From NCBI GenBank assembly GCA_002408485.1, contig DHSP01000048.1:1-15632 (forward strand): a stretch of DNA of 15,632 nucleotides. The letters run 5' to 3'. The notes beneath the pieces were generated by a model that searched no databases, had not been told where the DNA came from, and saw only the letters and a list, made by a program, of their open reading frames with translations. Made by a program: the position numbers and the translations under genes. Source of the stretch: Proteiniphilum sp. UBA5283 (lineage in GTDB: Bacteria > Bacteroidota > Bacteroidia > Bacteroidales > Dysgonomonadaceae). Position 1 is the first letter of the stretch. Each line of letters starts with the position of its first letter. Below, in pieces: positions 6,800 through 11,549 of this stretch.

Positions 6800-7366
6800 T
6801 TATATAAACCATTGCATGCTACTCTCGCCGGCATCTGCTACGAAAGTGGTTGCTCCGGCATAGCGCAGGTGCGGGTAGTCGATGATCTCCTCCTTTTTGA
6901 AGCCCATCAGGTTCATCGACATCTCGCAGACGGTAATCTCAATGCCTAGGGTAGCAGCTTCGCTGAACATATCGTCTAGCGACATCACGTGCTGTTTTTT
7001 CATCAGTCTTTTCATCATCGCCGGTCCCATGCCACACATGTTCATGTTGGAGAGTTTCAGCTTGTTGCGCCCTTTGGGGAGCATTATGCCGAACATCTTT
7101 GAGATGAAATCCTTGCCCTTTGGCTTCTTTTGCGGGTCGCGCAGGGCAGAGAGTGCCCAGAAGGAAAAGAAAAGCTTCACCTTTGAATCCATAGCGGCAG
7201 CAGCCAGTGAGATGATCATCGCTGCCAGGATCTTGTCCATGTCGCCCGATACGATGGCGATAGAGAGCTGATCCTTCCGGCAATCTTCCAGACGGGTTGT
7301 TTTTGCTTTGAGACTCTCCAGTTCATCCCGGAGAGCTTTCATGGAGATGTCGTTGGTATTTTCCAT
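6800..7366 (-). CDS. DsrE/DsrF-like sulfurtransferase (DsrE2 type), first gene of the sulfur/Qmo-like cluster
   Basis: This is a 188-residue protein. The first 32 residues are charged and probably coiled coil (MKALRDELESLKAKTTRLED). A DsrE-like domain follows, beginning LSIAIVSGDMDKILAAMIIS and continuing SKVKLFFSFWALSALRDP. C111 (NMNMCGMGP) and C147 (ITVCEMSMNLMG) lie in motifs typical of the DsrE2 branch, with a conserved-looking C-terminus (YAGATTFVADAGES). DsrE2 proteins are thought to carry or transfer sulfane sulfur together with TusA and rhodanese; no rhodanese is visible in this window. The hydrophobic segments around 45-58 and 64-72 could make it membrane-associated. It is divergent from a Crp/Fnr gene, with a perfect palindrome in the shared intergenic region, so it is a likely regulatory target. 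Confidence 0.88.
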   Translation of the reverse strand: MENTNDISMKALRDELESLKAKTTRLEDCRKDQLSIAIVSGDMDKILAAMIISLAAAAMDSKVKLFFSFWALSALRDPQKKPKGKDFISKMFGIMLPKGRNKLKLSNMNMCGMGPAMMKRLMKKQHVMSLDDMFSEAATLGIEITVCEMSMNLMGFKKEEIIDYPHLRYAGATTFVADAGESSMQWFI

Positions 7367-7388
7367 ATTTATCCTGTATGATTTTGTA

Positions 7389-7423
7389 AATGAATTAAGT
7401 GCAAATTAAAGGAATAATTCATT
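7389..7423. promoter_or_regulatory. 9-bp inverted repeat around a likely dsrE-like promoter box
   Basis: AATGAATTA (7389-7397) and TAATTCATT (7415-7423) are perfect reverse complements separated by 17 nt. Between them, on the minus strand, TTAATTTG (7402-7409) matches the Bacteroidota -7 box TAnnTTTG at 7 of 8 positions, with no clear -33 box. The arms are 23-58 bp upstream of the dsrE-like start. This could be an operator or a transcript hairpin; the region is very AT-rich, so chance is possible. Confidence 0.4.
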
Positions 7424-7463
7424 ATTATTTTATTTTAGCTCCGTGCAGTTTTTTACTTTATTT

Positions 7464-7479
7464 TGTGAGATATGTCACA
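7464..7479. promoter_or_regulatory. Perfect Crp-type operator palindrome TGTGA-N6-TCACA
   Basis: TGTGAGATATGTCACA lies between the divergent dsrE-like and Crp/Fnr genes. The half-sites and 6-bp spacer equal the classical Crp consensus. The adjacent regulator has R-E-x3-R in its recognition helix (AGRESINRALSEF), the residues by which Crp reads TGTGA. The site lies just upstream of a TAnnTTTG box for the regulator gene (centre about 20 bp from it) and about 98 bp upstream of the dsrE-like start. Autoregulation and control of the sulfur/Qmo-like cluster are the natural readings. The palindrome is seen; the binding is inferred. Confidence 0.7.
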
Positions 7480-7487
7480 TCTTTTTC

Positions 7488-7495
7488 TATTTTTG
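7488..7495 (+). promoter_or_regulatory. Putative -7 promoter box (TAnnTTTG) of the first Crp/Fnr gene
   Basis: TATTTTTG fits the Bacteroidota consensus TAnnTTTG exactly and lies 47 bp before the ATG at 7543. A TTTG at 7462-7465 is the nearest -33 candidate, but the gap of 22 nt is longer than the usual 19 or so. The Crp-type palindrome overlaps this -33 candidate. A weaker alternative box is TATATTTC at 7516-7523. Confidence 0.45.
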
Positions 7496-7542
7496 TTTGG
7501 AAATTGGAAGTGTGCTATATTTCTTCGGATAATCTTTATCGT

Positions 7543-8220
7543 ATGAACAACGAGTGTGCCGACTGTGCCTGTGTGTTGAGATCGTCTGCCAGCATGAAGG
7601 ATTGCCAGCTTGCGATGCTGAGCGGGAACCATGCGGTGGTGAAATTCAGGAAGGGTGATGCCATTATTAAACAAGGTGTGTTTTCTACCAACGTGATCTT
7701 TTTACGAAAGGGAATGGCTAGAATTCATATTACGGGTCCCTCCAGGGAGCAGATCGTGAAGCTGGTGAAGGCGCCGACTTATCTTGGGCTTCCCACTACG
7801 TTCGGCGACAAAATCAATCAGTATAGTGTGACGGCAGTGCTCGATTCAGAGATCTGCTTTATTGACCTGGAGGTGTTTAAGAAACTATTGGAAGAAAACA
7901 GAGAATTCAGCAGTTATATTCTTATGGAGTTGTGCAAGAGTGAACTGGAAGCCTACCGGCGTTGTGCCAGCCGCACCCAGAAGCAGATAAAGGGAAATCT
8001 CGCAGATGTGCTGCTCGAATTTTCAGAGAACCTTTTTGAGGCAGAACAGTTTACTCTTCCACTCTCCCAGTCGGAGATCGGAAACTGGGTGGATGCTGGG
8101 AGGGAGAGCATCAACCGCGCGCTCTCCGAGTTTATCCAGGACGGAATCATTCAGATGGAAGGGAGACAAGTGAGAATCATTGATAAAAAAATGCTGAAAA
8201 TGATCAGCCAGAACGGTTAA
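7543..8220 (+). CDS. Crp/Fnr-family regulator, cysteine-bearing N-terminus
   Basis: The frame is open from 7399, but the first 48 codons are AT-rich promoter DNA (with the operator and -7 box). The ATG at 7543 gives 225 residues, the normal family length. A cyclic-nucleotide-binding-type beta-roll spans about residues 25-130 (GDAIIKQGVFSTNVIFLRKG), then a long dimer helix and a C-terminal helix-turn-helix (LSQSEIGNWVDAGRESINRALSEF, with R-E-x3-R like Crp). C5, C8, C10 and C21 precede the beta-roll, and another Cys lies in SEICFIDL, the place of the FNR central cysteine. The spacing is not the E. coli FNR one, so an iron-sulfur or thiol/persulfide sensor is possible but unproven. The cAMP-specific phosphate-binding Arg-Ser pair is not evident. 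It is divergent from the dsrE-like gene. Confidence 0.92.
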   Translation: MNNECADCACVLRSSASMKDCQLAMLSGNHAVVKFRKGDAIIKQGVFSTNVIFLRKGMARIHITGPSREQIVKLVKAPTYLGLPTTFGDKINQYSVTAVLDSEICFIDLEVFKKLLEENREFSSYILMELCKSELEAYRRCASRTQKQIKGNLADVLLEFSENLFEAEQFTLPLSQSEIGNWVDAGRESINRALSEFIQDGIIQMEGRQVRIIDKKMLKMISQNG

Positions 8221-8328
8221 AACCGGAGGAATATTTCTGGGCAATACGGGTGAAATTACCTTTCTGTCGACAAGATAAGATTGATGTGTTAAGCGTAGAT
8301 GGCTGTACATTGTTTGATATACAAATGT

Positions 8329-9009
8329 TTATCCTATCCTTTCAGTCTTCTCCAGTTCTTCCCTGTCGAGGATAGTGATCCCTTTCCCTTCGAGCGCAAT
8401 GATACCGTCGCGCTCAAACTCTTTCAACAGTTTGATGGCGCTCTCGGTGGCTACGGAGGCAAAATTGGCCAAATCCTGCCGCGAGAGATGGACAAAGATA
8501 TCCTGGCCCAAGAAGTCATCCCCGCTGAGATAGAGCAGCGCGGAAGCGAGCTTCCCCCGCATCTGTTTTGAGGTCATGTTTCCTATCACGGTGAGCAGTT
8601 GCCGTTCGTTCCGGTAATTGCGTGAAGTGATGCGCATGGCAAACTCCGCATTTTGCAACAACAGCAACCTCATTTTCTCTTTGTCTATCATGCACACCTG
8701 GGTGTCGGTAAGTGCTACTGCCGAGGTGGGGTGTACTGCCTCTCCAAAGAGGGAGGAGAAGGCGAGGAAGTCGCCTGTTTTAGCCAGCTGCAGGTTGAGT
8801 TGCTTGTCCCTTCCCGTCTGCAGGTACACTTTTACCAGTCCGTCCATGACCAGCAATACATGTGTGGAGAAGGCTCCCTGTTTGAAGAGGATCTCACCTG
8901 CCAGATAGGTAAGCTCTGTTTTGCCTGAACTGATCAGCTTCAGCTCTTCCGGCTTCAGGTCGCGGAAACAGGCCACCATCTTTTCGCAATTGTCCATTTT
9001 GTTATTCAT
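8329..9009 (-). CDS. Second Crp/Fnr-family regulator
   Basis: This 226-residue protein has the same layout as the first regulator and is convergent with it: beta-roll at about residues 25-130 (GEILFKQGAFSTHVLLVMDG, matching KQGVFSTNV in the neighbour), dimer helix, and helix-turn-helix (LSRQDLANFASVATESAIKLLKEF). The recognition helix carries T-E-S-x-x-K, closer to the FNR pattern E-x-x-S-R than to Crp, so the two regulators probably read different sites. Cysteines are C8, C14 and one in DTQVCMID, at the FNR central-cysteine place. A redox or thiol signal is plausible; the ligand is unknown. The promoter appears at 9041-9048. The 108 bp between the two regulators hold no strong terminator that I can see. 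Confidence 0.92.
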   Translation of the reverse strand: MNNKMDNCEKMVACFRDLKPEELKLISSGKTELTYLAGEILFKQGAFSTHVLLVMDGLVKVYLQTGRDKQLNLQLAKTGDFLAFSSLFGEAVHPTSAVALTDTQVCMIDKEKMRLLLLQNAEFAMRITSRNYRNERQLLTVIGNMTSKQMRGKLASALLYLSGDDFLGQDIFVHLSRQDLANFASVATESAIKLLKEFERDGIIALEGKGITILDREELEKTERIG

Positions 9010-9032
9010 TCAATGTACCATACGTTGCTTTA

Positions 9033-9045
9033 CTTTGTGACAAAG
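9033..9045. promoter_or_regulatory. Palindrome overlapping the promoter of the second Crp/Fnr gene
   Basis: CTTTGTGACAAAG has perfect 6-bp arms around a central G. It overlaps the minus-strand -7 box (9041-9048) of the regulator and lies 24 bp upstream of its ATG. A protein bound here would block transcription, so negative autoregulation is the simplest reading. It contains one TGTGA but no TCACA partner at the Crp spacing. Confidence 0.45.
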
Positions 9046-9048
9046 ATA
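9041..9048 (-). promoter_or_regulatory. -7 promoter box (TAnnTTTG) of the second Crp/Fnr gene
   Basis: On the minus strand TATCTTTG matches TAnnTTTG exactly, 31 bp before the ATG at 9009. A clear TTTG -33 element at the right distance is not visible, which would suit an activator-dependent or weak promoter. Confidence 0.5.
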
Positions 9049-9155
9049 CCATCTTTTCCGAAAACTGATTTTCATTAGCTAAATAACTGTTGCATTTCAC
9101 CCTGAGTCATGGAATCTGTCAGCCTTATTTTATCGTTCTCTTCGTTTGCATGCTC

Positions 9156-9163
9156 TACCTTTG
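9156..9163 (+). promoter_or_regulatory. -7 promoter box (TAnnTTTG) of the thioredoxin-like gene
   Basis: TACCTTTG matches the Bacteroidota -7 consensus exactly and lies 34 bp before the ATG at 9198. The leader after it is A-rich (AATAAAAAA before the ATG), as is common where Shine-Dalgarno pairing is weak. The -33 region is T-rich (TTATTTTATCG) without a perfect TTTG. Confidence 0.55.
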
Positions 9164-9197
9164 TATCCATATATAAATCAATTTAAACAATAAAAAA

Positions 9198-9545
9198 ATG
9201 AAGTACTTAAGAACCAATATTCAGGAAATTGAAACTGCAGCAGAGTTGCAGAAGATCATCAGCGAGAACGAAAATGTGATGGTGTGTTGTGGACGCATGG
9301 GGCCGATGTGTATCCCGGTGTATGAGATTATGGAAGAGCTGGAGGAAGAACGTCCCGAAGTGAAGTTTTACTCCATGGCATTCGACAGCCCGGAATCGGG
9401 TGTTATCCGGAATGCACCTGAATGTCGCGGTTTCATGGGATTACCGTTCACCATGTACTATAAGAATGGAAAGGTAGCGAAAGCGACGACCAGCATTCAA
9501 AGTATGTCGCAGGTGAAGGAGAATCTTGATCAGTATCTTGCCTGA
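9198..9545 (+). CDS. Thioredoxin-fold protein with a non-canonical active site
   Basis: This 115-residue protein has the thioredoxin length and fold signs: an N-terminal helix-strand, the active-site loop VMVCCGRMGPMCIPVYEIMEELE, the cis-proline loop GFMGLPFTMYYKNGK and a C-terminal helix. The usual WCGPC is missing. Aligning the helix that follows puts C38 at the second active-site cysteine, while the first position is occupied by Gly (G35); the other cysteines are C30 and C31, six to seven residues before C38. It may work with C30/C31-C38, act as a single-cysteine persulfide or mixed-disulfide protein, or be a protein-binding thioredoxin fold. A TrxB-type gene follows after 134 bp in the same direction and is probably its reductase. 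A good TAnnTTTG box precedes it. Confidence 0.88.
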   Translation: MKYLRTNIQEIETAAELQKIISENENVMVCCGRMGPMCIPVYEIMEELEEERPEVKFYSMAFDSPESGVIRNAPECRGFMGLPFTMYYKNGKVAKATTSIQSMSQVKENLDQYLA

Positions 9546-9679
9546 TAGGGAGAATTTAGGTAAAATAGTGTGGGAAATACTGCATGTGAGGAGTTTTTTA
9601 CGCATTTTTGAAGGAATATCATTCGTCTCAAGGAGATAGGTCGTGAATGCGATTTGAGATATAAAGCTAAGCAGAAAAG

Positions 9680-10615
9680 ATGGAGAAGATATATGATGTA
9701 ATGATCCTGGGTGCCGGTGCTGCCGGCCTCTCTGCGGGAATTTACGCTTCCCGAGGAAAACTCGATACACTGATTTTGAGTGAAGGGGTGACCGGTGGAC
9801 AGATTGTCCTGACAAACGAGATTGCCAACTATCCCGGTGTGGAGACAATTAAAGGATATGAGTTGGCCAACATTATGAAACGGCAGGCAAAAAGCTTTGG
9901 CTGTACACTCAAGACTAATGTCAAAATTGTGAACTACCGTTTGGTTGAAGAGATCAAGGAGGTGGAACTTGAAGACGGAAGAATATTCCGTGGCAGAGCA
10001 GTCATCCTAGCCCCCGGTGGTAAACCCCGTTCACTCAATATCCCGGGAGAGAAAGAATTTGAAGGGAGAGGTATCTCTTACTGTGCCACCTGTGATGCCG
10101 ACTTCTTCCGGAACAAAAGGCTGGTTGTGGTCGGCGGTGGAAATTCGGCCCTGGAAGAGGCCGTGACTCTTGCGCATTTTGCATCGCATGTTACCATCGT
10201 GCATCAGTTTGATCATTTTCAGGCATTTGCACATGCAGTGGAAGAGGCGGAACGTAATCCCAAAATAAGTTTTATCATGGAATCGGAGTTGCGTGCCTAT
10301 ATGGGAAACGGTATTTTACAAAAGGTGCAGGTTGAGCATCTGAAAACAGGCACGTTGACCGATCTGGAGACCGACGGCGTTTTTGTCTTTATCGGCTATA
10401 TACCCAATACGGAAGCTTTTGAGGAGCTCGTGAAGATGAATGAAAAGGGCGAAATCATGGTCGATGAAACGATGAAAACAGACCTGCCCGGTGTTTTTGC
10501 AGCGGGCGACTGTGTGGCAAAGCGTTATCGTCAGGTTACTACTGCTGTGAGCGACGGCACAATCGCGGCGCTCAGCGCCACCGAATATATCCGGAACAAA
10601 CCCTTTTTATCTTAG
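9680..10615 (+). CDS. trxB: Thioredoxin-reductase-type flavoprotein with altered NAD(P)H motif
   Basis: This 311-residue protein is a normal length for low-molecular-weight thioredoxin reductase. The FAD motif GAGAAG is at 11-16, the redox motif C135-A-T-C138-D at the standard place, the nucleotide-binding GGGNSA at 152-157, and the C-terminal FAD motif GVFAAGDCVAKRYRQVTTAVSDG. The usual NADPH 2'-phosphate motif HRRxxxR instead reads H175-Q-F-D-H-F-Q181, with all three arginines lost. That argues against normal NADPH use and for NADH or another donor. It follows the atypical thioredoxin-like gene by 134 bp, a gap holding a 6-bp inverted repeat (TCTCAA at 9626, TTGAGA at 9654). The enzyme family is certain; the electron donor and protein substrate are not. 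Confidence 0.93.
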   Translation: MEKIYDVMILGAGAAGLSAGIYASRGKLDTLILSEGVTGGQIVLTNEIANYPGVETIKGYELANIMKRQAKSFGCTLKTNVKIVNYRLVEEIKEVELEDGRIFRGRAVILAPGGKPRSLNIPGEKEFEGRGISYCATCDADFFRNKRLVVVGGGNSALEEAVTLAHFASHVTIVHQFDHFQAFAHAVEEAERNPKISFIMESELRAYMGNGILQKVQVEHLKTGTLTDLETDGVFVFIGYIPNTEAFEELVKMNEKGEIMVDETMKTDLPGVFAAGDCVAKRYRQVTTAVSDGTIAALSATEYIRNKPFLS

Positions 10616-10629
10616 ATATATTTGGTTGA

Positions 10630-10660
10630 TATTCGAGTTATATTCGAAGCTAATCGAATA
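10630..10660. repeat. TATTCGA repeat cluster between convergent genes
   Basis: TATTCGA occurs at 10630-10636 and 10641-10647, and its reverse complement TCGAATA at 10654-10660. The last two make a 7-bp inverted repeat with a 6-nt loop. It sits just after the trxB stop and before the end of the convergent lipoprotein gene. It could help end transcription, but the stem is AT-rich and has no T-run, so this is weak. The rest of the 122-bp gap shows nothing. Confidence 0.4.
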
Positions 10661-10737
10661 AGTTACGGTGAAGATAGGGTAGGTTGACATTCTCGTGATA
10701 TACTCCTGGCGATTCCGTCGATAAGTACCCACTTATT

Positions 10738-11463
10738 TTAATTTATGTCCAAGCCGACCGATAAAGCGAAATAAGGCTTATTCTCATAAATCCATATTTT
10801 CCGGTCGCTGCTTAGTAAGTTATCAAATCCCAGCGCAATTCCGAGTGTAAAATTATTTACTTCAATGACGCCGGCAATGCCCTTTTGTAAAACAACCCCG
10901 TCGTATTCTTCATCCGTTTGATGCGCTGTTGTTGTAGGAGACATGAAGGTACTCCCTAAACCTATAAAACCACCATAAGAAAATTTGTAGTTGTTTAAAA
11001 CACGTCTAGATAAATTGTTTGTTATCCGGTTATAACTCAAATTGTATTTATCGAAGCTGTATCCAACAAAAATAGCCCCGTTGAAATCAGAATTCAGTTG
11101 TAAAGGTACGTTTTCTACAGAAGGCCTTAGTTTTAGAGGCAAAACCATTAGTTCGAGGTTTATACCGTTTTTATACAAATTTAAAGGAGCGGGAAGAGTA
11201 TTGTTTTTTACAATTCGCGGATAAACTTTTTTTTGCATACTATCCGGTAAAAGAGGATCATTACTATCTATTATTGGGTATGCATTAAGTTCTCCGTTTT
11301 CAGTGAGTAAGTAAAGTTCCTTAATCTCATTCTTCTCTTTAATCCGGTAGCGTCTGCCATCCAATTCACCACAAGGTGAATTTTTTAGGGAACCACAAGA
11401 AATAAGCAGACAACAGAAAAATGGCATTGAAAGGGGAATTAAAGTGCTTTTTTTCTTTTTCAT
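10738..11463 (-). CDS. Lipoprotein of unknown function, outer-membrane-protein-like C-terminus
   Basis: This 241-residue protein has a lipoprotein signal: basic MKKKK, a hydrophobic core and the lipobox LIS-C23, so it should be lipidated at Cys23 and exported. The mature part has a polar N-terminal section, then repeated strand-like stretches (GAIFVGYSFDKYNLSYN, YKFSYGGFIGLG, NFTLGIALGFDNLL) and the ending KPYFALSVGLDIN, which recalls small beta-barrel or beta-sandwich surface proteins of Bacteroidota. I do not recognise a named family. Composition is AT-rich like the M16 and MutS-like genes upstream. A long hairpin lies between the M16 stop and this start; transcription may read through it or begin at an unseen promoter. 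Confidence 0.8.
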   Translation of the reverse strand: MKKKKSTLIPLSMPFFCCLLISCGSLKNSPCGELDGRRYRIKEKNEIKELYLLTENGELNAYPIIDSNDPLLPDSMQKKVYPRIVKNNTLPAPLNLYKNGINLELMVLPLKLRPSVENVPLQLNSDFNGAIFVGYSFDKYNLSYNRITNNLSRRVLNNYKFSYGGFIGLGSTFMSPTTTAHQTDEEYDGVVLQKGIAGVIEVNNFTLGIALGFDNLLSSDRKIWIYENKPYFALSVGLDIN

Positions 11464-11498
11464 GGTGAAATATATTTTGTTGAAAATGAGTGTTGATT

Positions 11499-11538
11499 AC
11501 CTTAGGGACTCACTTGAGAGGAAGTGAGTCCCTAAGGT
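11499..11538 (-). terminator. Long perfect hairpin after the M16 peptidase gene
   Basis: The arms at 11499-11515 and 11522-11538 are perfect 17-bp complements (core CTTAGGGACTCACTT) with a 6-nt loop, GAGAGG. It starts 11 nt downstream of the peptidase stop codon on the minus strand. Neither side has a T-run, so it is not a textbook intrinsic terminator. It may still end or stabilise the peptidase transcript. Confidence 0.55.
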
Positions 11539-11549
11539 TAAGTGATCTT

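Noticed and set aside
7399..7542. N-terminal extension of the first Crp/Fnr protein (48 codons before the ATG at 7543)
   Set aside because: The stretch is very AT-rich, contains the perfect operator and a -7 box, and would give an extra hydrophobic segment not found in the family. The ATG at 7543 gives the normal length.
8221..8328. Terminator between the convergent Crp/Fnr genes
   Set aside because: Only short palindromes such as TGTCGACA and an imperfect ACATT/AAATGT pair are present, with no stable stem followed by a T-run.
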